Assembly: GCF_019511605.1 (NCBI RefSeq)
Contig: NZ_JAEUAV010000006.1
Span: 124,001-188,000, forward strand
DNA from: Paraburkholderia phenoliruptrix
GTDB taxonomy: Bacteria; Pseudomonadota; Gammaproteobacteria; Burkholderiales; Burkholderiaceae
Length of the DNA stretch: 64,000 nt
Reading direction: 5' to 3'
Position 1 is the stretch's first letter; each line of letters opens with the position of its first letter. Both the position numbers and the translations under genes were made by a program. Positions 8,296-15,980 of the stretch are shown piece after piece. The notes below the pieces were generated by a model that made no database searches, had not been told where the DNA came from, and saw only the letters and a list, made by a program, of their open reading frames with translations.

Positions 8296-9240
8296 TCAGC
8301 CTCCCCTCACGCCTTGCGTGTTCACATACAGGGAATAGAGGCCGTGACTCGCCGCCATGAAAAGCCGGTTGCGATGCCGTCCGCCAAAGCACACGTTCGC
8401 GCAGCGCTCCGGCAACGCAATGTGCCCGAGCGGCTCGCCTTGCGCCGTGAAGACGCGCACGCCGTCGAGCTCGTCCGTGCCCATGCCCCAGCCGCACCAG
8501 AGGTTGCCGTGGATATCGACGCGAAAGCCATCCGGCGTGCCGGGGCCGGCGTCGATCAGCACGCGGCTGTTCGCGAGCGCCGCGCCCGCGCCGTTGTCCT
8601 GCACGTCGAACGCAAGAATCTTGCGCGGCGTATTTCGCGATTCGACGACGTAGAGCACGGACTCGTCAGGTGAAAACGCGAGCCCGTTCGGTCCGCATAT
8701 GCCGTCGGCAACCATGCTCACTTCGCCCGACTGGCCGTCGATGCGGTATACGCACGCCGGCAGTTCCGATTCCTGCTTCTCGCCTTCGTAGAAGCTGTCG
8801 ATGCCGAAGGTGGGATCGCTGAACCAGATGGAACCGTCCGACTTCACCACCACGTCGTTCGGCGAATTAAAGCGCTTGCCATGGTAGCGATCCGCCAGCA
8901 CGGTGATCGAGCCGTCGTATTCGGTGCGGGTCACGCGGCGCGTCAGATGCTCGCAGCTCACCAGCCGGCCCTGCCGGTCGCGCGTATGGCCGTTCGCATT
9001 GTTCGACGACTGGCGAAACGTGCTCACGAGGCCGCTCGCTTCGTCCCAGCGCAGAATGCGGTCGTTGGGTATGTCGCTCCACAGCAGATAGCGGCCGTCG
9101 CCGAACCAGACCGGCCCCTCGGACCAGCGCGCGCCCTGATAAAGACACTCGACAGACGCCGACGCAAGAGTCAGCGCCTTGAAGCGCGGATCGAACACAC
9201 GCACGGAAGGGTCGGGGTAACGTCGGCTGTTGTCGGTCAT
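8296..9240 (-). CDS. SMP-30/gluconolactonase-family lactonase
   Basis: The 314-residue product is a six-bladed beta-propeller of the SMP-30/gluconolactonase/LRE family, which hydrolyses sugar lactones with a divalent metal. Candidate metal ligands are Glu in ARWSEGPVW, Asn in GPNGLAFSPDE and Asp in PDGFRVDIHGNLWCG. The start is the ATG at 9238-9240 (MTDNSRRYPDPSVRVFDPRF); the open frame extends further upstream but those residues look random. There is no signal peptide, so it is probably cytoplasmic. It lies downstream of nothing obvious; a link to the neighbouring ABC importer is possible but not shown. Confidence 0.9.
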   Translation of the reverse strand: MTDNSRRYPDPSVRVFDPRFKALTLASASVECLYQGARWSEGPVWFGDGRYLLWSDIPNDRILRWDEASGLVSTFRQSSNNANGHTRDRQGRLVSCEHLTRRVTRTEYDGSITVLADRYHGKRFNSPNDVVVKSDGSIWFSDPTFGIDSFYEGEKQESELPACVYRIDGQSGEVSMVADGICGPNGLAFSPDESVLYVVESRNTPRKILAFDVQDNGAGAALANSRVLIDAGPGTPDGFRVDIHGNLWCGWGMGTDELDGVRVFTAQGEPLGHIALPERCANVCFGGRHRNRLFMAASHGLYSLYVNTQGVRGG

Positions 9241-9866
9241 GCTGTCTCTGTAGAGTTGGATTGACGTGCGACGCGTGCGCGCCGCACCGGCGATCTTCGC
9301 ATGATGTTCAGACGGCGTCGAACTCGCCAGCGGCGACCTTGGCAACAGCGGCAACAGCGGCCGTGGCACGAGTCGCACGAAGCCACGTAACCACTGGACG
9401 CACAAAAACTCGCGAAGCCCTCGCGTCAGCAGCGAAACGCTGGCGTACGGACAATAGCTTTTTGTATGACAATAGCGCGTAGTTAGTCCGATTAGCAGAT
9501 GAAATGAGGATAACCGGCAAATTCGCGAAGTGGGCTAAAAGCAGCCATTCGGCCAATAAGGTTACTTTTGTCCGCTTTATGGACCCGAAATGAATGGCGG
9601 ATTTGAACAGCACTTGAAGCGGGCTGTGCGCCGCGCGGCTGCCGGTACGCCGTGCAGTACGCTGGGCGCCCACGGCCACAACGCCCGGCGGCGCGATAGG
9701 GCATGTCGCACTCGCGTTCGAGCGAAGCACGATAAATGGCGCGAACGAGGGGGACGCGCCGCCTTTGCAAAACGCTTTTTGATGATAGATTGTGCGGAAT
9801 AAAGCAGTGCACAAAAACCTACGCAAATAGCCGAATTGAATATTTGCGAGTCTGAGAGAGTCGAAA
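9241..9866. other. Long intergenic region before the quorum-sensing island
   Basis: No convincing gene is seen in these 626 bases. It is more AT-rich in its second half (about 9440-9860) than the flanking coding DNA, which fits promoter sequence for the SMP-30 gene to the left and the LuxR-type gene to the right. A short GGCAACAGC direct repeat occurs near 9340. I could not identify a firm promoter. Confidence 0.5.
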
Positions 9867-10595
9867 TTGTCGCTACATTTTATCGAGCAGATGGCACCGC
9901 TACTGAACGCCGCCGACGAGGCCGAGTGGTTCAGTGCAGTGGCCAAGCTCGCCGAGACCTGGGGATTCGACCGGCTCCTGATCGCGATGCTGCCGCGCCC
10001 GACCATGCGTCTGGAAGACGCATACATTCGCAGCACCTATGCGCCTGCGTGGCGCCGTACCTACGACGAGCAGGGCCTCGTGCACATCGACCCGACGGTC
10101 GCGCATTGCGCGACGCGCTCCACGCCGCTCGTGTGGTCGCCGGAAATATTCACAACTGCGCCGCAGCAGTCGATGTATGAAGAAGCTCGTGCGCACGGCT
10201 TGCGCGCCGGCGTGACACTGCCGATTCACGGCCCCAACCAGGAGGCCGGCATGATGTGTTTCGTGAACGACGCCAGTCCGACCGACACCTTCTGGCGTCA
10301 TATAGACGTGGTATTGCCCAACCTCGTGTTATTGCGCGACCTGGTGATCGACACCAGCCAGCGCCACCTGCATACACACGCGCAATCATTGTTGCCGAAG
10401 CTCACGCCGCGCGAGCGCGAGTGCCTTCAATGGACCGCGCGCGGCAAATCCACCTGGGAGATTTCCCATATCCTGAACTGTTCGGAAGCCGTGGTGAACT
10501 TCCACATGAAAAACATCAGGACGAAACTCGGTGTGAATTCGCGGCGCGCGGCGGCCGTCATTGCGACTCAACTCGGACTTATTGACCCGGGTTGA
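9867..10595 (+). CDS. braR: LuxR-family quorum-sensing activator, LasR/BraR type
   Basis: The 242-residue protein has an N-terminal autoinducer domain with the TraR/LasR ligand residues in correct spacing: W and Y in AWRRTY, D nine residues later in HIDPTV, W fifteen later in PLVW, and G in GLRAGVTLP. The C-terminal LuxR HTH begins LTPRERECLQWTARGKSTWEIS and continues NCSEAVVNFHMKNIRTKLGV, very like LasR. It should bind a long-chain acyl-homoserine lactone and activate braI. I use the TTG at 9867 because GAGAG precedes it and the N-terminus (FIEQ...EW) then aligns with LasR; ATG at 9891 is the alternative. Its 3' end overlaps the convergent rsaL by 17 bases. Confidence 0.9.
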   Translation: MSLHFIEQMAPLLNAADEAEWFSAVAKLAETWGFDRLLIAMLPRPTMRLEDAYIRSTYAPAWRRTYDEQGLVHIDPTVAHCATRSTPLVWSPEIFTTAPQQSMYEEARAHGLRAGVTLPIHGPNQEAGMMCFVNDASPTDTFWRHIDVVLPNLVLLRDLVIDTSQRHLHTHAQSLLPKLTPRERECLQWTARGKSTWEISHILNCSEAVVNFHMKNIRTKLGVNSRRAAAVIATQLGLIDPG

Positions 10596-10896
10596 GCAAC
10601 GCGGCGGCGTCGCGGCTGTGCAGAACGCGCTCGGCACGGCCGAGATCTGCGTCGGAAACAGTCTTGGTGAAGTAAAGACCCAGCAGAATGGAAACCGGCG
10701 CCGGGATTTCCGCGCCCGACTCGAAGCGGCTGCCGCGCGACTGCGTGACGCCGAAACGGGCCCAGAAGCGCCGCTGGCTCTCTTTCTTTTTCTTGCGATA
10801 GGCAATGATGAGAACCCGGTCCACGCCAGTGGAAGGCTCCGCCGGACGCGTTTGGAGGCCGGTTTGCGGTTGCCAGTGATTGTCGAGAAGTTCCAT
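10579..10896 (-). CDS. rsaL: RsaL-like quorum-sensing repressor
   Basis: The 105-residue protein is short and basic with one helix-turn-helix region: RRFWARFGVTQSRGSRFESG followed by IPAPVSILLGLYFTKTVSDADL, the arrangement of the tetrahelical HTH of RsaL. In Pseudomonas and Paraburkholderia such proteins lie between the luxR- and luxI-type genes and repress the synthase, giving signal homeostasis. Here the gene is between braR and braI, antisense to both, and diverges from braI across a 154-base control region. The assignment rests on both fold pattern and position. Confidence 0.85.
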   Translation of the reverse strand: MELLDNHWQPQTGLQTRPAEPSTGVDRVLIIAYRKKKKESQRRFWARFGVTQSRGSRFESGAEIPAPVSILLGLYFTKTVSDADLGRAERVLHSRDAAALLNPGQ

Positions 10897-10942
10897 TTTT
10901 GTGTCCCGTCGGTTGAGTGCTGTTCCTGTCTCAAATTCTGCG

Positions 10943-10953
10943 TTATCCGATAA
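10943..10953. promoter_or_regulatory. Inverted repeat TTATC-C-GATAA, candidate RsaL site
   Basis: Five-base arms flank one central base, 47-57 bases upstream of the rsaL start and just left of the lux box. Its position in the shared rsaL/braI control region makes it a candidate repressor site, but the sequence does not match the Pseudomonas RsaL operator closely. Confidence 0.3.
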
Positions 10954-10961
10954 GCATGCAC

Positions 10962-10981
10962 ACCTATCCAGGTAGATAGGT
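10962..10981. promoter_or_regulatory. lux/las box upstream of braI
   Basis: ACCTATCCAGGTAGATAGGT is the inner 20 bases of a 22-base inverted repeat (CACCTATC and GATAGGTG, six-base spacer, 10961-10982). It keeps the CT-N12-AG pattern of las boxes. Its centre is about 42 bases before a plausible start near 11013, with CATAAG at 11001-11006 as the -10, the usual geometry for LuxR-type activation. It should be the BraR binding site. Confidence 0.8.
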
Positions 10982-11050
10982 GGCGGAACGATTCAGAATG
11001 CATAAGTTTTCCTGCGTATTGGTTTCCCCCAACACGTTCAGGAGAACGTC

Positions 11051-11644
11051 ATGCAAACAGCGATACGGATTGGAATGCGTCAGGAATTCGACAACGAGGA
11101 CATCAACGAGATGTACCGCCTGCGGGCACGGGTGTTCCATGGCCGGCTGGGATGGGACATTCCGACCATAGCGGGCATGGAGATCGACGGCTACGACGCG
11201 CTGGGTCCGCATTACATGCTGATCCAGGGCGACGACCGCAAGGTGCGCGGCTGCTGGCGTCTCATGCCCACCGAGGGCCCGAATATGCTGAAGGACACGT
11301 TCCCGCAGCTCCTGCATGGTGCGGCGGCGCCGGTGGGGCGGCACATCTGGGAGCTGAGCCGCTTTGCAATCGACACCAGCGGCGAGGAGAAGTCGTTCGG
11401 CTTTGCCGATCTGACGATGCAGGCCATCCACGAACTCGTGACTTTCGCGGACCGCATGGGTATCACCCGCTATGTGACGGTCACCACCACGCCTATTGAA
11501 CGGCTGCTGCGCAAGACCGGCATTGAAATCAGCCGCCTCGGCTCACCGCTGCAGATCGGCGTGGAGCGCGCGGTGGCGCTGGATATTGCAGTCAGTCCAA
11601 AAACGCGCACCGCGCTGTTCGGGCCGATGGCCGTGGCCGCTTAG
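11051..11644 (+). CDS. braI: Acyl-homoserine-lactone synthase, BraI type
   Basis: This LuxI-family enzyme makes an acyl-homoserine lactone from S-adenosylmethionine and an acyl-ACP. The 197-residue protein has all the conserved residues: R and F in RLRARVF, W in LGWDIP, E/D/D in MEIDGYDALG, R in CWRLMPT, and E and R in WELSRFAID. The TVTTTPIERLLRKTG segment is the usual C-terminal acyl-pocket part. AGGAGA at 11039-11044 precedes the ATG. It lies downstream of the lux box, so positive autoregulation by BraR and repression by RsaL are expected. Known Bra systems use 3-oxo-C14-HSL; the signal here is inferred by analogy only. Confidence 0.95.
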   Translation: MQTAIRIGMRQEFDNEDINEMYRLRARVFHGRLGWDIPTIAGMEIDGYDALGPHYMLIQGDDRKVRGCWRLMPTEGPNMLKDTFPQLLHGAAAPVGRHIWELSRFAIDTSGEEKSFGFADLTMQAIHELVTFADRMGITRYVTVTTTPIERLLRKTGIEISRLGSPLQIGVERAVALDIAVSPKTRTALFGPMAVAA

Positions 11645-12034
11645 CTGATCAGCGGCTTCGCTATTGCGCCGCCTGGCCGCCCGCCGTGGGCCAGGTGCGC
11701 CCGTCGCGCGTACTCGGTACTCGCCTCGGAGGACGGACTTCGGCAGGTGTCCATAGACCTCGTCGGGTCAATGCTTCTGTTTTTGGTGGTCGTTCATCGG
11801 CGAGGCGCATTCCACTTGCCGAAGCAGGGGGACGTTTTGAGCAAACGATTCGAGGAATCGGCTAACTGTCACGCAGCGCTGGAGAAGCGAAAGCGGCGGC
11901 GCTTCGCTCTGGAAACCGGCCAGAGGAACGCCAGTCACGTCAAAAATATGTGAACCGGTTGATTTACATCCTGTCCGAACGCGAGCGGGACAGTGATGAT
12001 GGAAACTCTCAACCTGACGTGGAGTGGACCAGAT
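11645..12034. other. Intergenic region between braI and the stress-protein gene
   Basis: No convincing gene is seen in these 390 bases; the small open frames on both strands have random-looking composition. The right end carries the possible FNR site and ribosome site of the next gene. Confidence 0.5.
11959..11972. promoter_or_regulatory. Possible FNR/ANR box
   Basis: TTGATTTACATCCT matches eight of the ten defined bases of the FNR/ANR consensus TTGAT-N4-ATCAA. It lies 63 bases before the universal stress protein start. Universal stress proteins are commonly oxygen-regulated in Burkholderia, and an FNR-type regulator gene lies at 18105. Confidence 0.45.
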
Positions 12035-12514
12035 ATGTACACACGCATTATTGTAGCCGTCGACGGCAGCCAGACTTCGCGCCGCGCATTCGAGGCGGCG
12101 CTCGAACTCGCCGGGTCCACGGGCGCCGTCTTGCAGCCATTCTATGTGGTGGAGAACACCCCGCTGTATTTCGAGGCACCAGGCTATGACCCGGCGGTGC
12201 TTCGCAACAGCCTCATCGAGCAGGGCAAGGAACTTGGTGCGCATTTCGCGCGCGAAATGGACGCGAAAGGCGTGAAGGGCGAAATACTGGTGAGCGAAGC
12301 AGCATCGCTCGACGATGTCTCAACCGCCATATTGAAGGCAGCCGCGGACTTCAACGCCGACCTGCTCGTCATGGGTACGCATGGCAGGCGCGGATTTCGC
12401 CGCCTGATTCTCGGCAGCGTGGCCGAGCGTTGCGTGCGTCAGGCGGGCTTGCCGGTACTGCTTATTCCGTCGGCGGCCGGCCGGTCGTCGGACGATGCTC
12501 ACGCGCCGGCCTGA
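12035..12514 (+). CDS. Universal stress protein, UspA family
   Basis: The 159-residue product is a single Usp domain: MYTRIIVAVDGSQTSRRAF at the N-terminus and the ATP-binding signature GTHGRRGFRRLILGSVAERC near residues 120-140 (G-x2-G-x9-G-S form). Such cytoplasmic proteins bind nucleotide and help survival under starvation or low oxygen. The ATG at 12035 is chosen because GGAG lies just upstream; a longer frame from 11993 adds residues unlike the family. A possible FNR box lies 63 bases upstream. It converges with the response-regulator gene over a hairpin. Confidence 0.9.
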   Translation: MYTRIIVAVDGSQTSRRAFEAALELAGSTGAVLQPFYVVENTPLYFEAPGYDPAVLRNSLIEQGKELGAHFAREMDAKGVKGEILVSEAASLDDVSTAILKAAADFNADLLVMGTHGRRGFRRLILGSVAERCVRQAGLPVLLIPSAAGRSSDDAHAPA

Positions 12515-12517
12515 ACG

Positions 12518-12537
12518 CGCCGCAGGCAGATGCGGCG
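12518..12537. terminator. Hairpin between convergent genes
   Basis: CGCCGCA and TGCGGCG pair around a six-base loop in the 30-base gap between two convergent genes. There is no T-run, so it is only terminator-like. Confidence 0.4.
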
Positions 12538-12544
12538 ACCGGCA

Positions 12545-12934
12545 TCACGACGGACTACCCCGTTGCAATGTGCGGTGAGTCACGTGATCTTCGAGCAGGC
12601 GCCGCATCGTGGCGAGCAGCACCGGGCCTTCCACGGGCTTGCGCAGGAACCCGTCGAAGCTGACAAAGGCGGGCGGGCTCGGCTCTCCCGATACGAGTAT
12701 GAACGCGACGTCGGCAAGACCGGGCAGCGTGCGCAAACGGTGACAGAGTTCGCTGCCTGACATGACCGGCATGCGCCAGTCGGCAACCACCACGTCGACG
12801 GGCGCCGCAATGAACTGCGCAAGCGCCGACTTGCCGTCGAGCGCGGTCTTGACGTCATAGCCTTCGGCCGCGCAGATAGCGCTCAATGCATCGAGCGCGC
12901 CGGCGTCGTCATCTACAAGCAGTACGGTTGCCAT
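12545..12934 (-). CDS. Single-domain response regulator
   Basis: The 129-residue protein is one CheY-like receiver domain with no output domain. It has the acidic pocket LLVDDD at residues 5-10, phosphoacceptor Asp52 in VVVADWRMP, a conserved Ser in ILVSGE and Lys in FLRKPVEG. The start is the ATG at 12932-12934; upstream in-frame residues look non-coding. No histidine kinase is adjacent, so its partner is unknown. It may act by protein contact, for example in a phosphorelay or with a chemotaxis system such as the nearby receptor at 15981. Confidence 0.9.
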   Translation of the reverse strand: MATVLLVDDDAGALDALSAICAAEGYDVKTALDGKSALAQFIAAPVDVVVADWRMPVMSGSELCHRLRTLPGLADVAFILVSGEPSPPAFVSFDGFLRKPVEGPVLLATMRRLLEDHVTHRTLQRGSPS

Positions 12935-13172
12935 GTGCAATTGTCCTCTCGCTTCGACAACCTGCTTCGCAACCCGCATGCCAACGCACGCGAACCGTTT
13001 CGATGAACCAGCAGGCACGCGACAGGCACGCAGCACGCAGGCAAGCTAAGCCGGAACCGGCGACGGCTGCCGTCGGCGGCAGGGTTATCTGCCGCCGGCG
13101 ACATCGTCGTCCGTCGTTAACAATAGCAACTCAACCGCGACCCCGCCGGCAAACTGCCTGACGCATACACCG

Positions 13173-15749
13173 TCAGGCGCGCCCGAGAGCAACCTCGACA
13201 AGTCGTTGCTGTTCGTCGCGATGCGCGCGTATCGACGAATGCGCGCCCGAGGGGCTCTCGCGCCGGCACACGTCGAGCACGCGGCAGTTCGCGGGAATGG
13301 CCTGCTCGAGATCGTCGCGCACGAAATGCCATGCGCCGTGCTTCTTTTCCTCTTCCTGCGCCCACACCACTTCCGCGAGGTTCGGGAAAGTTGCAAGCGC
13401 AACGGCAAGCTCGCTGGTCGGGAACGGGTACAGTTGCTCGACGCGAATGAGCGCGGTTCGCGTGTCGCCGCTAGCATCGCGAGCCGCCTGCAAGTCGTAG
13501 AAGAACTTGCCGCTCGAGAGCACGACGCGCGTCACGTTTTCGGGCGACGTCACAGCGCTGTCCTGCAACACGGGCATGAACGCGCCGCCGGTCAGCTCGC
13601 CGAGCGGCGAGTGCGAGCGCACGTTGCCATACAGTTGGCCTTTCGGCGACATGACGATAAGCGGCTTGGGGTCCGCGCTCAGCGCCTGCTCGCGCAGCAT
13701 GTGGAACCACTGCGCCGAGGTCGACGGCATCACCACCTTCATATTGCCGCCGGCGCACAATTGCAGGAAGCGGCTGACATAGCCGGTCGAATGCTCCGGG
13801 CCTACGCCTTCGTGGCCGTGCGGCAGCAGCATCGTCAATCCGGACGGCTGATCCCACTTGTACTCGCCCGCGGCAATGTATTGATCGATGATGACCTGTG
13901 CGCCGTTCACGAAGTCGCCGAACTGCGCTTCCCAGATCGCCAGGTGAGTGCTCGTCTGCACACTGTAGCCATATTCGAAACCGAGCACGGCCTCCTCGGT
14001 AAGCGGCGAATTGACGATGTCGAACTCGCCTTGATGCACACCGAGGTTTTGCAGCGGCACATACGGTTCGAGCGCGCCGGAAGTGTCGCCTTGCGAATGC
14101 CAGACCGCATGCCGGTGCATGAAAGTGCCGCGGCCGACATCCATACCGGAGATTCGCACGCTATGCCCGTCGTCGAGCAGCGTGGCGTACGCCAGGTTCT
14201 CCGCAAAGCACCAGTCCGCAGCGGCGGTTTCATCGGCAACGCTCTTGCGCCACTTCTCTGTCACGTCGCGCACGAAGTCGTGCAACCGCAACTCGGGCGG
14301 CGTGCGGGTCAATGCCGCCGTGAGCGACTGCACGCGCGCAAGCGTTACCGGCCGCGTGCGCTTCGTCCGCTTGCCGCGCGGGCGCGACAACGTTTGCGCG
14401 GCCGGCACCTGGAGCTTCTTCAACGCATCCGCGCGTAGCACTTCCAGCGGCGTTTCTTCACCGAGGGCCGCGTGATAGAGCTCCGTGACCGTCGGATACG
14501 TCGCGATCGCCGCCTGTTGCAACGGCTGCGTGAGCGCGGGAATGTCATGCTCGGAGTGACCCAGACGCCGGTAGCCGATCAGGTCGATCACCACGTCGGC
14601 CTCGTGCTCCATCCGGTATTGCAGAGCGAGCTTGGCGGCACGCATCACTTCGTCCGGACGGTCGGCGTTCACGCGGATCACGGGCGCGTCGATCATCCGC
14701 GCAATGTCCGTGCAATAGGAGTGCGCTTCGGCATCCATGCGGTTAGGCGTCGTGAAGCCGATCTGATTGTTCACGATCACGTGGATGGTTCCGCCCAATG
14801 CATAGCCCGCCTTGCGCGTCATGTTCAGCGTTTCCATCACGATGCCCTGGCCCGCGAACGCGGCGTCGCCGTGCACCACGAGCGGCAGACAGCCGAAGCC
14901 GCGATGCTCGTCCTGATACGCGCGCGCCATGCCGCTCACGACCGGATACACGCTTTGCAGATGCGACGGATTGTGCGCAAGGAAGATTGCGACCTCGCCA
15001 TCGGGCGTCTTTCTGACAGTGTTGCCGCCGAGGTGATAGGGCAGATCGCGCTGCGCAGCCGCGGCATCCGATTGCGGGTCGAGGCAGGCGACCAGCGTCG
15101 CCGGGTCCAGACCCATGACGTTGACGAGCACATTCAGGCGCCCGCGATGCGGCATGCCCGCGAACACCTGCCGAACGCCATGAGCCGCGGCCTGATCGAC
15201 AATCGCTTCGACGAGCGGCACGAGCGCCTCGCAACCTTCCAGCGAGAAGCGTTTTGCATGCTCGAACGTCGCTGCCACGTGACGCTCCCACATCTCCGCG
15301 GCCACGAGGCGCCGCAGCAAAGAGCGCCGCTGCTCGCGCGCCGGCAACGGCGCGAGCTGCCCGGCCTTCAGCCATGCGGACAATTGTGCACGGCGCTGGG
15401 TGTCGCGTATGCCGGTCAGATCAAGGCCAATTGCGCCGCAATAGACGCGCCGCAACTGCCGCTCCAACTCATGCACGGCAGCCGAAGGCGGCAGCAGCGG
15501 GTTTTCGGCGCCGATCGGCTGCGCAGGTTCGAGTCCGTGGAACACGGGGTCGAGTTCGGGCACCTCCGGCACGGGCGTGAGACGTAGTGGATCGAGCGAA
15601 GCCTGACGGTGACCGTGCTGACGGAATGCGTCGATAAAGCGCCGGACTTGCAGCGTCCGCGCGACCGAAGCCAGTTCGCCAGCCGGTTCGAGAACCGCGC
15701 TGGCCGGCGAGCGTGAAAGAACAATCGATTCGGAATAGACGTGGGACAT
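13173..15749 (-). CDS. Stand-alone 2-oxoglutarate dehydrogenase E1-like protein
   Basis: The 858-residue product is a ThDP-dependent dehydrogenase of the SucA/E1 group. It has the E1 active-site motifs MPHRGRLNVLVNVMG and LPYHLGGNTV (catalytic His), the ThDP/Mg motif HGDAAFAGQGIV followed by VNNQIGF, and the transketolase-like C-terminal domain (LLPHGHEGVGPEHSTGY). The start is taken at the ATG 15747-15749. It lacks the N-terminal part (FGGNAPYVEELY-type) of canonical SucA, about 100 residues, which helps bind E2. No E2 or E3 gene is adjacent. It could act with the main complex's E2, on another 2-oxo acid, or as a decarboxylase/carboligase. Confidence 0.9.
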   Translation of the reverse strand: MSHVYSESIVLSRSPASAVLEPAGELASVARTLQVRRFIDAFRQHGHRQASLDPLRLTPVPEVPELDPVFHGLEPAQPIGAENPLLPPSAAVHELERQLRRVYCGAIGLDLTGIRDTQRRAQLSAWLKAGQLAPLPAREQRRSLLRRLVAAEMWERHVAATFEHAKRFSLEGCEALVPLVEAIVDQAAAHGVRQVFAGMPHRGRLNVLVNVMGLDPATLVACLDPQSDAAAAQRDLPYHLGGNTVRKTPDGEVAIFLAHNPSHLQSVYPVVSGMARAYQDEHRGFGCLPLVVHGDAAFAGQGIVMETLNMTRKAGYALGGTIHVIVNNQIGFTTPNRMDAEAHSYCTDIARMIDAPVIRVNADRPDEVMRAAKLALQYRMEHEADVVIDLIGYRRLGHSEHDIPALTQPLQQAAIATYPTVTELYHAALGEETPLEVLRADALKKLQVPAAQTLSRPRGKRTKRTRPVTLARVQSLTAALTRTPPELRLHDFVRDVTEKWRKSVADETAAADWCFAENLAYATLLDDGHSVRISGMDVGRGTFMHRHAVWHSQGDTSGALEPYVPLQNLGVHQGEFDIVNSPLTEEAVLGFEYGYSVQTSTHLAIWEAQFGDFVNGAQVIIDQYIAAGEYKWDQPSGLTMLLPHGHEGVGPEHSTGYVSRFLQLCAGGNMKVVMPSTSAQWFHMLREQALSADPKPLIVMSPKGQLYGNVRSHSPLGELTGGAFMPVLQDSAVTSPENVTRVVLSSGKFFYDLQAARDASGDTRTALIRVEQLYPFPTSELAVALATFPNLAEVVWAQEEEKKHGAWHFVRDDLEQAIPANCRVLDVCRRESPSGAHSSIRAHRDEQQRLVEVALGRA

Positions 15750-15980
15750 GTTGGGTAGCGTGCGGAAGAAATCGTTAATTGGATTTCGCTGTCCACGTCC
15801 GGATACTCGGGGCAACGCCCCTCGACGGCAACGCGGCGGCCGGCCGCGACCCTCGGCAGACAGCGAAACGGCAAGGAACGCAATGCGGATTGGGGCTTGC
15901 AGTAGCGCTCCGTCTTCTGTTTCTTATCGAGCCGGTCCGCGCGACCGGCTCGTGTCTCCGTCCGTTGCCTGCCTCGACTT

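Noticed and set aside
9308..10036. A 242-codon minus-strand frame over the region before braR
   Set aside because: It crosses the intergenic region into the antisense of braR, has no ribosome site and random-looking composition.
11747..12244. Short frames on both strands before the stress-protein gene
   Set aside because: Composition looks random, there is no ribosome site and they overlap a probable promoter region.
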